Assembly (NCBI RefSeq): GCF_014640675.1
Contig: NZ_BMHK01000008.1
Coordinates: forward strand, 85,700-149,699
Length of the DNA: 64,000 nt
Direction: 5' to 3'
Origin: Novosphingobium endophyticum
GTDB lineage: Bacteria > Pseudomonadota > Alphaproteobacteria > Sphingomonadales > Sphingomonadaceae
Shown here: positions 17,572 to 26,511 of the stretch, one piece after another
Position numbering within the stretch: the first letter of the stretch is position 1
Layout: the number at the start of each line of letters is the position of its first letter
Made by a program: the position numbers and the translations under genes
The notes under the pieces: generated by a model
Database searches by the model: none
The model's input: the letters and a program-made list of their open reading frames with translations, nothing else
Told to the model about the DNA's origin: nothing

Positions 17572-18081
17572 ATGGCCAGGAACCTTCTCTTCCCGCAGGA
17601 CCTCTACGAACTGGCCGAGCGGGTCATCTCCGAAAACAGGGCACTAGGCCGCAAGGTGGCGATCGCCGAAAGTTGTACCGGCGGTCTCGTTTGCGCGGCC
17701 CTCACCGAAGTTCCGGGCTCCTCGGCGGTGCTCGATCGCGGATTCGTAACTTACTCGAACGAATCCAAGCACGAAATGCTGGGCGTCCAGGACGAACTCA
17801 TCGAGACCTTCGGAGCCGTCTCGCCCGCGACGGCCTGGGCCATGGCCCAAGGTGCCATTCGCGAAAGCAGGGCCGATATCGCCGTCGCCATCAGCGGCAT
17901 TGCCGGCCCGGAGGGCGGCAGCGAGATGAAACCCGTCGGCACGGTCGTCTTTGCCCGCGCCATCCGGGGCGAGGAAGATGTCAATGCCGAGCAGAAGGTG
18001 ATCGACGGCAGCACCCGGGCGGAAATCCGGCACCAGGCCGCGATCGTGGCGTTGGAGCTGCTTCTGCCAGAAAACATTTGA
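17572..18081 (+). CDS. pncC: Nicotinamide-nucleotide amidohydrolase (CinA C-terminal domain protein)
   Basis: The 169-aa protein is the stand-alone CinA C-terminal domain. Signatures are VAIAESCTGGLVCAAL near residues 25-40, FVTYSNESKHEMLGV, AVAISGIAGPEGG and KPVGTVVFA. Family members deamidate NMN to NaMN for pyridine-nucleotide recycling. The ATG at 17572 follows the previous stop by 1 base. The N-terminal molybdopterin-binding-like half of full CinA is absent, which is the common short form. Confidence 0.92.
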   Translation: MARNLLFPQDLYELAERVISENRALGRKVAIAESCTGGLVCAALTEVPGSSAVLDRGFVTYSNESKHEMLGVQDELIETFGAVSPATAWAMAQGAIRESRADIAVAISGIAGPEGGSEMKPVGTVVFARAIRGEEDVNAEQKVIDGSTRAEIRHQAAIVALELLLPENI

Positions 18082-18111
18082 TTATCAAAGCGTTGTGGTT
18101 TCTCACCGCGC

Positions 18112-18217
18112 GACCAGTTACACATAGTGCCTATGTTCTGGCGGGACGTAACTTTGTGTAACCTGTGGAGCCTTGTGACCAGTTACATTTCGAAACCGTT
18201 GGTCACAAAATGTAACT
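18112..18217. repeat. Clustered direct and interleaved inverted repeats between pncC and ratA
   Basis: GACCAGTTACA occurs twice in direct orientation (18112-18122 and 18177-18187). GTTACACA (18117-18124) pairs with TGTGTAAC (18155-18162). TTGTGACC (18173-18180) pairs with GGTCACAA (18201-18208), and AGTTACATTT (18181-18190) pairs with AAATGTAACT (18208-18217). The last two pairs are interleaved rather than nested, so only one hairpin of the two can form at a time. The block fills the gap between convergent genes. It has no T-tract, so it is not an ordinary terminator. Confidence 0.6.
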
Positions 18218-18227
18218 CAAGCCACCT

Positions 18228-18674
18228 TCAGGATCGCTCCGGCGCCCCGTAAAGATCGGCCGCACGTTCCTCGAACGCTGCGACCATCTTGCGAAAGGCC
18301 TTGTCGAACTGCTGCCCCGCCAGCTTTTCGAACAATGCGTTGCGGAACGAAAAGCGCACGTCGAATTCGACATCGCAGCTGTTCGCGTCAACAGGATGGA
18401 ACTGCCAGATATTGTCGAGATCCCGCATCGGGCCGTCGAGATAATGGACCTTGATCTCGAACGGGCGGCGCTTCTCGACCCGCGACGTGAACTTTTCGCG
18501 CAGTGCCTTGAAGCCCACCAGCATGTCGACAACCATTTCCGCCTGGTTGTCCGATCGGACACGCGTGGCCACGACCCAGGGCAGGAATTCCTGGTAGCGA
18601 CCGACGTCCGCAACCAGATCGAACATCCGCTCGGCGCTGTATGGCAAGCGCTGGACATCGTGGATTCCGGGCAT
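18228..18674 (-). CDS. RatA/COQ10-type START-domain protein
   Basis: The 148-aa protein starts MPGIHDVQRLPYSAERMFDLV and continues VGRYQEFLPWV, the pattern of the polyketide-cyclase-like START domain proteins COQ10 and RatA; LDGPMRDLDNIW and LFEKLAGQQFDKA are also family-like. Homologues bind ubiquinone and support respiration; the name ratA comes from a reported ribosome-association toxin activity in E. coli. There is no partner antitoxin gene here. It lies 40 bases downstream of lipA in the same direction, a frequent alphaproteobacterial pair. Confidence 0.9.
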   Translation of the reverse strand: MPGIHDVQRLPYSAERMFDLVADVGRYQEFLPWVVATRVRSDNQAEMVVDMLVGFKALREKFTSRVEKRRPFEIKVHYLDGPMRDLDNIWQFHPVDANSCDVEFDVRFSFRNALFEKLAGQQFDKAFRKMVAAFEERAADLYGAPERS

Positions 18675-18714
18675 TTTCAGCCCTCTTCGGTCGCGGCATT
18701 GTCCCAAGTGGACA

Positions 18715-19677
18715 TTACTTCTGTCCCTTGGCCGGCTGCCGCCGCTCTTCCTTTGCCAATCGAAGGGCACGCGCGGCCCGCATCTCGGCAAAGTCCTCTC
18801 CCGCGTGATAGCTGGACCGGGTCAACGGCGAGGATGCGACCTGCAGGAAGCCCTTGGCGCGCGCGATCGCGCCATAGGCATTGAAGGCCTGCGGCGTAAC
18901 GAATTCCTTCACTTCCGCATGCTTCGGAGTGGGGCGCAGGTATTGCCCCATGGTCAGAAAGTCGATGTCGGCGCTGCGCATGTCGTCCATGACCTGATGA
19001 ACTTCCAGGCGCTCCTCCCCCAGGCCAAGCATGATGCCCGACTTGGTGAATATCGAAGGATCGTGGTGCTTCACCTCTTCCAGCAGGCGCAGCGAGGCGT
19101 AGTAGCGCGCACCGGGGCGGATCGTCGGATAGAGCCGGGGGACTGTCTCGAGATTGTGGTTGTAGACATCGGGCCGTGCCGCGACGATCGCCTCTACCGC
19201 GGCGCGCATCTTGCCGCGAAAATCGGGCGTCAGGATCTCGATCGTCGTCCGGGGCGTATTCCTGCGCAGTTCCTCGATGACCTTGACGAACTGGCCGGCG
19301 CCGCCATCCGGCAGGTCGTCGCGATCGACCGAGGTGATAACGATGTGCTCCAACCCCAGCTTCGCCGCGGCTTCGGCAACGTGCGCGGGCTCATCCGGGT
19401 CGACGCGGCCGGGCATGCCCGTCTTGACGTTACAAAAGGCGCAGGCACGGGTGCAGGTATCGCCCAGGATCATCACCGTCGCGTGCTTCTTCGTCCAGCA
19501 TTCGCCGATATTCGGGCAGGCGGCCTCTTCGCAGACCGTGTTGAGGTTGAGGTCCCGCATCAGCTGGCGCGTCTCGCCATAACCCTTGCTGGTCGGTGCC
19601 TTGACCCGAATCCAGTCCGGCTTACGCTGGCGCTCTGGCTTGGGTTCGGGCTGCGGAGCGGATGAAAGATCGTTCAT
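18715..19677 (-). CDS. lipA: Lipoyl synthase
   Basis: The 320-aa radical-SAM enzyme inserts two sulfurs into octanoyl groups on lipoyl domains. The auxiliary cluster cysteines are in [12 protein letters not shown], the radical-SAM motif is CTRACAFC (CxxxCxxC), and the C-terminal serine ligand lies in the [11 protein letters not shown] region. The N-terminus ([15 protein letters not shown]) matches the family. The ATG is at 19677. Carbonic anhydrase is transcribed divergently, 89 bases away. Confidence 0.97.
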   Translation of the reverse strand: MNDLSSAPQPEPKPERQRKPDWIRVKAPTSKGYGETRQLMRDLNLNTVCEEAACPNIGECWTKKHATVMILGDTCTRACAFCNVKTGMPGRVDPDEPAHVAEAAAKLGLEHIVITSVDRDDLPDGGAGQFVKVIEELRRNTPRTTIEILTPDFRGKMRAAVEAIVAARPDVYNHNLETVPRLYPTIRPGARYYASLRLLEEVKHHDPSIFTKSGIMLGLGEERLEVHQVMDDMRSADIDFLTMGQYLRPTPKHAEVKEFVTPQAFNAYGAIARAKGFLQVASSPLTRSSYHAGEDFAEMRAARALRLAKEERRQPAKGQK

Positions 19678-19766
19678 GCGGCCCAGATAGTCTCAAGTTT
19701 GCGGCCTTGCCAGTGTGAATATGCCGGCTAATGGATACGCCGATATGCAAGGAGGCGGAGTCCCCC

Positions 19767-20420
19767 ATGACTGAAAACAATGGCCACGTTCTCGATCACT
19801 TTCTCGACGGCTATCGCCGTTTCCGCGACACCGGCTGGACGCCCGATCGCGAGCGCTGGGCTTCTCTGCGCGAGGGGCAGCAGCCGGAAGTGATGATCAT
19901 CGCCTGCTCGGACAGCCGCGTCGATCCATCCCAGATCTTCGATGTTGCCCCGGGCGAAATCTTCGTGGTGCGCAACGTCGCCGCGCTTGTGCCCCCTTTC
20001 GAGACCTCGCCTGGCCATCACGGTGTTTCCGCAGCGCTCGAGTTCGCAGTCCAGGTCCTCAAGGTGAAGGAAATCGTGGTCATGGGCCACGGGATGTGCG
20101 GCGGCTGCAAGGCCGCCCTGACGCAGGAACTGCACGGTGCGGAGCCCGGCGAAGGCGGCTTCATCGCCGACTGGATATCACTGTTGGATGAAGCCCGTAA
20201 GCCTGTCGCAGATGAGTTCGGAACCACCGGACGCCCGGCCGAGCGGCAGATGGAGCAAGCGGCGGTCCGTGTCAGCATCGACAACCTGATGAGTTTCCCC
20301 TGCGTACGCCGCAAGGTCCGCAACGGAGAACTCAGGCTGCGCGGGGCCTTCTTCGCCATCTCGGATGGCGTGCTGCATCTGATGGATGGAAAGACCGGGC
20401 AGTTCGAACCCGTATCGTGA
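19767..20420 (+). CDS. Beta-class carbonic anhydrase
   Basis: The 217-aa enzyme interconverts CO2 and bicarbonate. The beta-class zinc ligands are visible: Cys and the Asp-Arg dyad in IIACSDSRVDPSQIF, and His and Cys in VVMGHGMCGGCKAAL. The start is uncertain: ATG 19767 (MTENNGHVLDHFLDGY) follows AGGAGG at 11 bases, while an upstream ATG at 19731 is possible. The gene stands alone, is divergent from lipA and ends before a strong hairpin. It can supply bicarbonate for carboxylases and for carbamoyl phosphate synthesis. Confidence 0.94.
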   Translation: MTENNGHVLDHFLDGYRRFRDTGWTPDRERWASLREGQQPEVMIIACSDSRVDPSQIFDVAPGEIFVVRNVAALVPPFETSPGHHGVSAALEFAVQVLKVKEIVVMGHGMCGGCKAALTQELHGAEPGEGGFIADWISLLDEARKPVADEFGTTGRPAERQMEQAAVRVSIDNLMSFPCVRRKVRNGELRLRGAFFAISDGVLHLMDGKTGQFEPVS

Positions 20421-20494
20421 CAATCTGACACTGTCTTGCGGTGGACAATGGCTGTCCTCATGAGGGCAGCCGCGCTGCCGAGCCCAATGGAAAA

Positions 20495-20526
20495 GGGCGG
20501 CGGAATCGTTGTCCGCCGCCCTTTCT
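20495..20526. terminator. Bidirectional Rho-independent terminator
   Basis: A perfect 10-bp stem, GGGCGGCGGA (20495-20504) with TCCGCCGCCC (20512-20521), has a 7-base loop, is preceded by AAAA and followed by TTTCTT. It separates the convergent carbonic anhydrase and TPR-like genes and can serve both. Confidence 0.85.
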
Positions 20527-20552
20527 TGCGATTGTCTACGGGAAACGCCCGG

Positions 20553-21902
20553 TCAGGAGGCCGGGCTTGCCTTGCTGGCGACATAGGCCGACCACAGCTT
20601 CGCAACCGGCGTACGCGTGCCGCTGACCTTGGCGAAGCTGGACTGCGCCTCGGTTGACTTGCCCTGCAACGCCTGGGCCATGCCGAGGTGCAGCGCCACG
20701 GCATTGGCGTCGACTCCGGGCTGGCCCAGCGCCCTGGCATAGAACGCTTCCGCCTTCGCGGGCTGGTCGTAGCTCAGGAAAACGTCACCCGCAGCGACAA
20801 GCGTCGCGCCCGAGGCGCCAGTCTTCATCGCCTCTCGCTCCTGTGCAGCCAGCGAACCCTTGTCGGAGGCCGCGCGGGCCTCGGCATTGGCCTTTTCGCC
20901 GCCCAGCTCCGACGCCGTGATCTTGCCCTTGGTAATGCCATCGTTCATGATCTTGACCGCTTCGCCCGGATAGGCGCGCGGGTCGACGTTCTCGATATAT
21001 TCAAGGTAGTCGCGCTTGTCCTGCATCGCGCCGGTGACGTACATCAGGCGCATGAGGTCGAGGTTTTCCTTCTTCGGCAGCGAGGCCAACTGGCGAACGA
21101 CCGAAATGGCGGAATTCCAGCTCTGCGGTGAAGGATAGTACTGGCCAAGCATGGCGCCGTATTCGGTGGAAGGAGCAAGCTGCTTGGCGTCGTAGGCCGC
21201 CTGAAGGGCCGTGCGGATCGACGTTTCGGCAGGCTTCGCACCGCCGGCCTTGGCGGCTTCCAGTTCCTTGTGGACGATGGCAAGCGCCGCCTGCGGATTG
21301 TTGGATCGCTTGTATGAATCGGCCAGGATAGCCTGGATCATGCCCTGCTGGTCACGAAAGCCGCCGTCATAGGCCGCCTGCAGCCAGCGGGCCGCTTCGG
21401 GGTATTGCTGGGTCTGATAGGCGGTCACGCCCGCAAGGTACTGAACCTGGCCCAGCCCTTCCGGCCGCACCTGGCCGCTGTCGAGCATCATGACGAGACC
21501 GCGATGCTGCATCGCCGGGTCGGCCATGTAGATACCGACGTTGCGCGTCAGCTCTCCCTGCTTGAGCTTGTCAAGCGGTGTGCTGGCGGCAGCCCCGGCC
21601 TGCTGCAGCTTGGCGGTGATGCCGCCGAGGGCAGCATCGACTTCCGCGCGCGCGGAAGCGAGATCCGCGTCTGTCTTCGCGGCGCCGGCCTTTGCGGTCG
21701 CGGCCTGAAGCGCGGCATTGCCGTCTGCTTCCGAGACGGTTTTGTCGATTTCGGCGGCGACGGTGGCATACGCCTTCGAAAATTCGACCTTCTCGGCCTT
21801 CTTTTCCTTCGCCACCGCGGCGCCGGGAACAATGGCTGCCGCCATTCCGCCGGAAAGCGCCACTGCAAGTGCAATACGGGAAATCAGGAACCTGGACGCC
21901 AT
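20553..21902 (-). CDS. Exported TPR-like repeat protein, unknown function
   Basis: The 449-aa product is read from ATG 21902, which has AGGAG at the right distance; the frame runs upstream but with no better start. A signal peptide (MASRFLISRIALAVALSGG, cleavage near AAVAKEK) targets it to the periplasm. The body is Ala-rich and helical with tetratricopeptide-like units (GVTAYQTQQYPEAARWLQAAYD, represented by its core QQYPEAARWLQAAYD; LADSYKRSNNPQAAL; LGMAQALQGKSTEAQSSF). No catalytic motif is seen, and it probably acts as a protein-protein scaffold. gyrA is divergent. Confidence 0.85.
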   Translation of the reverse strand: MASRFLISRIALAVALSGGMAAAIVPGAAVAKEKKAEKVEFSKAYATVAAEIDKTVSEADGNAALQAATAKAGAAKTDADLASARAEVDAALGGITAKLQQAGAAASTPLDKLKQGELTRNVGIYMADPAMQHRGLVMMLDSGQVRPEGLGQVQYLAGVTAYQTQQYPEAARWLQAAYDGGFRDQQGMIQAILADSYKRSNNPQAALAIVHKELEAAKAGGAKPAETSIRTALQAAYDAKQLAPSTEYGAMLGQYYPSPQSWNSAISVVRQLASLPKKENLDLMRLMYVTGAMQDKRDYLEYIENVDPRAYPGEAVKIMNDGITKGKITASELGGEKANAEARAASDKGSLAAQEREAMKTGASGATLVAAGDVFLSYDQPAKAEAFYARALGQPGVDANAVALHLGMAQALQGKSTEAQSSFAKVSGTRTPVAKLWSAYVASKASPAS

Positions 21903-22243
21903 CAAGGCAACTCCTCTCAAGACAATTTCGTAACACACAAGCCCGCGTCCGCGAGCCGGACTTCTCACCAAACGGCGCCGGTACTGACGGGAAAATGCGC
22001 CTTTGGCAACCTGGCGGCAGGGATAGATGGGGGCCGCTGAACGCCGATTGAATGCGTTTCGTCGCACTTGTTCAGACAGGGAGGCACGGTCATGCGTGTG
22101 CGCGGGAGCCGGCCTCCGGTCCATAAGTGTGGAAAAAGGCAAGGGCAAGCGCCGTTGAAGACCCCTTTCAGTGGCATTCGCCGCGCGCATGGCCTAGTGC
22201 CGACCATCGCCCTTTTCATCGAAACAACGAACGACACAAGCGC
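21903..22243. other. Gene-free intergenic region between the TPR-like gene and gyrA
   Basis: This 341-base stretch separates two divergent genes, so it must hold both promoters. Apart from the AGGAG site serving the minus-strand gene, I see no tRNA, hairpin terminator or convincing small gene. Open frames across it lack ribosome sites and have no recognisable product. Confidence 0.5.
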
Positions 22244-25003
22244 GTGAGCGACGACACCGACATTCTCGAACATTCCGGCCCCGAAGGCGAATACACTCGC
22301 ATCGACATCGTCGATGAGATGAAGACGAGCTACCTCGATTACGCGATGAGCGTGATCGTCAGCCGCGCGCTTCCCGATGTGCGCGACGGACTGAAGCCGG
22401 TCCACCGGCGCATCCTGTGGACCAGCCACGAGAACGGCTTCGTCTCGGGCAAGCCCTATCGCAAGTCGGCGCGTATCGTCGGCGATACCATGGGTAAGTA
22501 CCATCCCCATGGCGATGCGGCGATCTACGATGCCCTGGCGCGCATGACGCAGGACTGGTCCATGCGCCTGCCACTGATAGACGGTCAGGGCAATTTCGGC
22601 TCGATGGACCCCGATCCGCCGGCCTCGATGCGTTACACCGAGGCGCGCCTTGCCAAGGTCGCGGATGCGCTGCTGGCGGACATCGACAAGGACACGGTCG
22701 ATTTCCAGCCCAACTATGATGGTGCCGAGCACGAACCCCAGGTCCTTCCCGCGCGCTTTCCGAACCTGCTGGTCAACGGCGCGGGCGGCATCGCGGTGGG
22801 CATGGCGACCAACATTCCGCCGCATAACCTGGGCGAAGTGATCGACGGCTGCTTTGCGATGATGGACAATCCGGGGATCACCTCGGAAGAGCTGTTCGAG
22901 ATCATTCCCGGCCCGGATTTCCCGACGGCGCCCCTGATCCTGGGCAGGGGCGGCGCGCGTAACGCCGCCGTCACCGGGCGCGGCTCGATCATGATGCGCT
23001 GCCGCCACCAGGTCGAGGAAGGGCGCGGCGACCGCCGCTCGATCGTGCTGACCTCGATCCCCTATCAGGTCGGCAAGTCCGGCCTTGTCGAGAAAATCGC
23101 CGAGGCCGCCAAGGACAAGCGGATCGAAGGCGTCTCCGACATTCGCGACGAATCAAACCGCGAAGGCATGCGCGTGGTCATCGACCTCAAGCGCGATGCC
23201 TCGCCGGAAGTCGTGCTCAACCAGCTCTGGCGCAACACGCCGGCCCAGTCGAACTTCGCGGCCAACATGCTGGCGATCCGTGGCGGACGGCCGGAGATCC
23301 TGGCCCTTCGGGACATCCTCCAGGCCTTCATCCAGTTCCGCGAGCAGGTCATCACCCGCCGTACCAAGTTCGAACTGAACAAGGCGCGTGACCGGGCACA
23401 CATCTTGCTCGGCCTCGTCGTCGCGGTTTCGAACCTCGATGAGGTCGTGGTGATGATCCGCGGATCGTCGAATCCGGCTGATGCCCGCGCCAAGCTGCTC
23501 GCCAGGGAATGGCCGATCGGAGACATCGCGCCCTATATCCGCCTGGTCGAGGCGATCGACCCGTCCGACGACGAGGAAGGCGGGACTTACCGCCTGTCGG
23601 AAGTGCAGGTGAAGGCGATCCTCGAACTGCGCCTGCACCGCCTCACCGCGATGGGCCGCGACGAGATCGGCGACGAACTCAAGCAACTTTCCGTGGCTAT
23701 CGAGGAATACCTTTCGATCCTTGCCGACCGCGCGAAGCTCTACGGCGTCATGCGCGAGGAACTGCAGGCGGTACGGGACGCCTACGCGACCCCGCGCGTG
23801 TCCGAAATCACCGCGGCCTTCGACGGTATCGAGGACGAGGACCTGATCGAGCGCGAGGACATGGTGGTTACGGTCACCATGGACGGCTACATCAAGCGCA
23901 CCGCGCTTTCGACCTTCCGCGCCCAGGCGCGCGGCGGCAAGGGCCGAGCCGGCATGGCGACCAAGGAAGAAGACGCGGTGACGACGATGTTCGTCACTTC
24001 GACCCACAACCCGGTGCTGTTCTTCTCGACCGCCGGCAAGGTCTATCGCCTCAAGGTCTGGAAGCTGCCCGAAGGCGGCCCGACCACGCGCGGAAGGCCG
24101 ATCGTCAACCTTCTGCCAGCGCTGGACAAGGACGAGACGATCCAGACGGTGCTCGCCCTGCCGGAAGACGAGGCGGAATGGGGCAAGCTCTCGGTAGTCT
24201 TCGCCACGGCCAAGGGCAGCGTGCGCCGCAACGCGATGGACGCCTTCGCCAACGTCCCCAGCAACGGCAAGTTTGCGATGCGCTTCGACGACGGCTCGGA
24301 CGATCGCCTGATCGGCGTCGCCCTGCTCGAACCGACCGACGACGTTCTGCTGGCTTCGCGCCAGGGCAAGGCGATCCGCTTCGCGGGCGACGACGTGCGC
24401 GAATTCACCAGCCGCACATCGACGGGCGTGCGCGGCATGACGCTCAAGGGCGACGATGAAGTCATCTCGCTCTCGATCCTTCACCGCGTGGGCACAAGCT
24501 CCGAGGAACGCGAGGAATACCTCAAGTTCGCGCCGTGGAAGGGCGACAGGGAGGGTGAGCCCTCGCTGGGCGCCGAGCGCATGGGGGAACTTGCCGAGCG
24601 CGAGCAGTTCATCCTTACCGTCTGTGCCAACGGTTACGGCAAGATGTCCTCCGCCTACGAATACCGGCGCACCGGCCGTGGCGGCCAGGGCATCACAAAT
24701 ATCGACAACATTGCCCGCAACGGCCCTGTGGTGGCGAGTTTCCCGGCAACGCAGGCCCAGCAGCTCATGCTCGTGACCGACCAGGCCAAGCTGATCCGCC
24801 TTCCGCTCGACACGCTGCGCGTGATCGGCCGTGGTTCGGCTGGCGTGCGTCTGTTCAACGTGTCCGCCAACGAGCACGTCGTAAGCGCAGTGCGCCTTGA
24901 CGAAGCCGTCGAAGATGAAGTGGCAGTCGGTGAGGGTGACGAGGTTCCTGCTGCCGATCTGTCGGCGCCGGAAGGCCCGGATAGTCCGGGGGATGGGGAT
25001 TGA
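22244..25003 (+). CDS. gyrA: DNA gyrase subunit A
   Basis: The 919-aa subunit performs DNA breakage and rejoining. It is read from a GTG at 22244 (SDDTDILEHSGPEG), which gives the usual short leader before YLDYAMSVIVSRALPDVRDG. The catalytic Tyr is Tyr131 in SMRYTEARL. The quinolone-determining region reads HPHGDAAIYDALARM, with Ala92 at the E. coli Ser83 position and Asp96 at Asp87. The C-terminal beta-pinwheel includes the GyrA box ARGGKGRAG. The acidic tail (DEAVEDEVAVGEGDE) is typical. A DUF952 gene overlaps the stop. Confidence 0.97.
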   Translation: MSDDTDILEHSGPEGEYTRIDIVDEMKTSYLDYAMSVIVSRALPDVRDGLKPVHRRILWTSHENGFVSGKPYRKSARIVGDTMGKYHPHGDAAIYDALARMTQDWSMRLPLIDGQGNFGSMDPDPPASMRYTEARLAKVADALLADIDKDTVDFQPNYDGAEHEPQVLPARFPNLLVNGAGGIAVGMATNIPPHNLGEVIDGCFAMMDNPGITSEELFEIIPGPDFPTAPLILGRGGARNAAVTGRGSIMMRCRHQVEEGRGDRRSIVLTSIPYQVGKSGLVEKIAEAAKDKRIEGVSDIRDESNREGMRVVIDLKRDASPEVVLNQLWRNTPAQSNFAANMLAIRGGRPEILALRDILQAFIQFREQVITRRTKFELNKARDRAHILLGLVVAVSNLDEVVVMIRGSSNPADARAKLLAREWPIGDIAPYIRLVEAIDPSDDEEGGTYRLSEVQVKAILELRLHRLTAMGRDEIGDELKQLSVAIEEYLSILADRAKLYGVMREELQAVRDAYATPRVSEITAAFDGIEDEDLIEREDMVVTVTMDGYIKRTALSTFRAQARGGKGRAGMATKEEDAVTTMFVTSTHNPVLFFSTAGKVYRLKVWKLPEGGPTTRGRPIVNLLPALDKDETIQTVLALPEDEAEWGKLSVVFATAKGSVRRNAMDAFANVPSNGKFAMRFDDGSDDRLIGVALLEPTDDVLLASRQGKAIRFAGDDVREFTSRTSTGVRGMTLKGDDEVISLSILHRVGTSSEEREEYLKFAPWKGDREGEPSLGAERMGELAEREQFILTVCANGYGKMSSAYEYRRTGRGGQGITNIDNIARNGPVVASFPATQAQQLMLVTDQAKLIRLPLDTLRVIGRGSAGVRLFNVSANEHVVSAVRLDEAVEDEVAVGEGDEVPAADLSAPEGPDSPGDGD

Positions 25004-25362
25004 GTGGCGAACTGTCCGCCGAGACAATCGCCTACAAGATCCTGACCGCGCCCCAGATGGCGAACCTGCTCGAGAACGGCAGTTTCACTGGGGCGCCGGT
25101 TGATCTGGCCGACGGGTACATTCACCTGTCCACCGCCGGACAAGTGCGGACAACGCTGGAAAAGCATTTCGCGGGACAGACAGGCCTGTACATCGCCGCC
25201 GTGGATCTCGCCCTGCTGGGCGATACCGTGAAATGGGAGGTTTCGCGCGGCGGCGCGCTGTTCCCGCACCTCTACGCGGACCTGCCGCTCGAGGCCGTGA
25301 TTGCCCATGGTTCGGTGGGGTTCGACAATGCGGGAATCCTGATGCTGCCTGCCGCAGTTTGA
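25000..25362 (+). CDS. DUF952 family protein
   Basis: The 120-aa protein matches the DUF952 pattern: YKILTAPQM near the N-terminus, DLADGYIHLSTAGQVRTTL in the middle and GGALFPHLYADLPLEAV toward the C-terminus. The family resembles an ADP-ribosyltransferase-like fold, but its function is unknown. The only start that keeps the conserved N-terminus is a TTG at 25000 overlapping the gyrA stop (TTGA), after GGGGA. It ends 6 bases from the convergent membrane gene. Confidence 0.8.
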   Translation: MSGELSAETIAYKILTAPQMANLLENGSFTGAPVDLADGYIHLSTAGQVRTTLEKHFAGQTGLYIAAVDLALLGDTVKWEVSRGGALFPHLYADLPLEAVIAHGSVGFDNAGILMLPAAV

Positions 25363-25368
25363 CGCTGG

Positions 25369-26019
25369 TCAACCGCGCGCCCGAAGTTCGGCCGTGACCC
25401 CGGTCGAAAGCATCAGGTTGCCCAAGTAGAACAACGGCCAACTGCCCAGCCAAAAGAGCCGGTGAGTGTCGATGTCCGTACTTGCCTCGATGGCGATCAG
25501 ATTACCGGCAAGGATCACGACGGCACCGGCACCCACCCTGTAACGCGGGAATGAACTACCCCAGGCACTCGCCGCCATGCCGCCCGCCGCCAACCCGTAG
25601 AATAGCGCTGCCGTCTTCCAGTCGGGTTCCGCCAGCAAATGCGCGACAAGCGGGGTCAACAGGAGCAACGCGACCACCAGCGTCTTCTGCGACGCGGCCA
25701 ATATCGGTCGACGGTGCATTATGAACAGGCCGATGCCGAAGCCAAAGCCGACTATGATCAGGGTGATCGCCTCATAGGGAAAGTAATCGATCAGCGCCGA
25801 ACCGATACCCTCGCAGACAAGCATACCGGCGAGAATGCGCGTATCGTTCCCCCGATGGCGCAGCAGCGCATAGATCGCCAGAAACAGGAGCGGTGCGGCC
25901 TTCAGCGCCAGCAGATAAAGGCCCGGCAGACGGCTTTCCTGCAACGAGACGAAAGCCATCGCTAACAGGATGCTCCCGAAAAGCCATGGCCGGCGTTCGA
26001 TCAATGCACGCTTGGGCAT
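25369..26019 (-). CDS. YhhN/TMEM86-like integral membrane protein (putative lysoplasmalogenase)
   Basis: The 216-aa product is almost entirely hydrophobic with about eight predicted helices, for example GSILLAMAFVSL, LALKAAPLLFLAIYALL, ALIDYFPYEAITLIIVGFG and ALFYGLAAGGMAASAW. Size, helix number and the K-A-x-P-L-L entry motif suggest the YhhN/TMEM86 family, whose eukaryotic member cleaves lysoplasmalogen; the bacterial role is unclear. The ATG at 26019 (MPKRALIERRPW) gives a basic cytoplasmic start. The family call is moderate, the membrane topology is firm. Confidence 0.6.
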   Translation of the reverse strand: MPKRALIERRPWLFGSILLAMAFVSLQESRLPGLYLLALKAAPLLFLAIYALLRHRGNDTRILAGMLVCEGIGSALIDYFPYEAITLIIVGFGFGIGLFIMHRRPILAASQKTLVVALLLLTPLVAHLLAEPDWKTAALFYGLAAGGMAASAWGSSFPRYRVGAGAVVILAGNLIAIEASTDIDTHRLFWLGSWPLFYLGNLMLSTGVTAELRARG

Positions 26020-26284
26020 CAGCCTTGTTGTTCCTTTTCCTGATAGTGGGCAGCGCATCTCACGCTTCCGGTGGCCCGCGCAATCCCCATCCCCAGAATC
26101 CATTCCCACACGCCGACCAGTTTCCAGTCCGCTCGTGTCGAGCAATGTCGATGCACACTGACAGGGCGTCGATTATCCGGCTGGACCCGCCGCATTCAGG
26201 AACCGGGCTGCGACACATGACAGGCCGAATCGGGAGAAGTGAACCATGAGTTAATGGCGCAGCAAGGGCATCTAGAAAGTGTTT

Positions 26285-26307
26285 GCTATCGATAGCGATC
26301 ATATAAT
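26285..26307 (+). promoter_or_regulatory. Palindrome abutting a TATAAT -10 box (receptor promoter)
   Basis: GCTATCGATAGC (26285-26296) is a perfect 12-bp palindrome. A consensus -10 TATAAT follows at 26302-26307. A good -35 at 17 bases is missing, so the promoter may need an activator. A repressor on the palindrome would cover the promoter spacer. The implied start site lies near 26314, leaving a leader of about 200 bases before the receptor gene. Confidence 0.5.
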
Positions 26308-26361
26308 CATACGGGAGTTCAACATGTTAGGTAAATCCTTCACAGACTTGCAGCAGAATTA

Positions 26362-26396
26362 TGGTTGCGCTAAAACCAGTCAGGTAACCGGTGTCA
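26362..26396. promoter_or_regulatory. Inverted-repeat operator candidates in the receptor leader
   Basis: TGGTT (26362-26366) and AACCA (26374-26378) flank GCGCTAA. Four bases further, GGTAACCGGTGTCA (26383-26396) contains the CG-centred palindrome ACCGGT. CG-centred imperfect palindromes are the usual operator form of LacI-family sugar regulators, which often control pectin genes; no such regulator gene is in the window, so this is inference. Confidence 0.35.
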
Positions 26397-26511
26397 AAGA
26401 GCGCTCGTAAAGAGCCCATGACAATCCGGACAGAGATTTGAAAACGGGGCCGCAAGCCGTGCAGCGAAACAATCGTGACGGCCAAGGACAAAAACGGGAG
26501 TGGGTTGACTG

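Larger units (their letters stand above)
26020..26511. other. Long regulatory region upstream of the pectin locus
   Basis: This 492-base gap divides the divergent YhhN-like gene from the TonB-dependent receptor. From about 26270 it is AT-richer and holds a consensus -10, a 12-bp palindrome and two more inverted repeats, listed separately. The part before 26270 shows nothing distinct. No open frame in it has a ribosome site or a recognisable product. Confidence 0.55.

Noticed and set aside
18228..18674. A RatA toxin of a toxin-antitoxin pair
   Set aside because: No antitoxin gene is present, the gene follows lipA, and the domain is the COQ10-type ubiquinone-binding START fold, so a respiratory role is more likely.
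23153..25027. A 624-codon frame on the - strand opposite gyrA
   Set aside because: gyrA is unmistakable on the + strand, and the antisense product matches no family.
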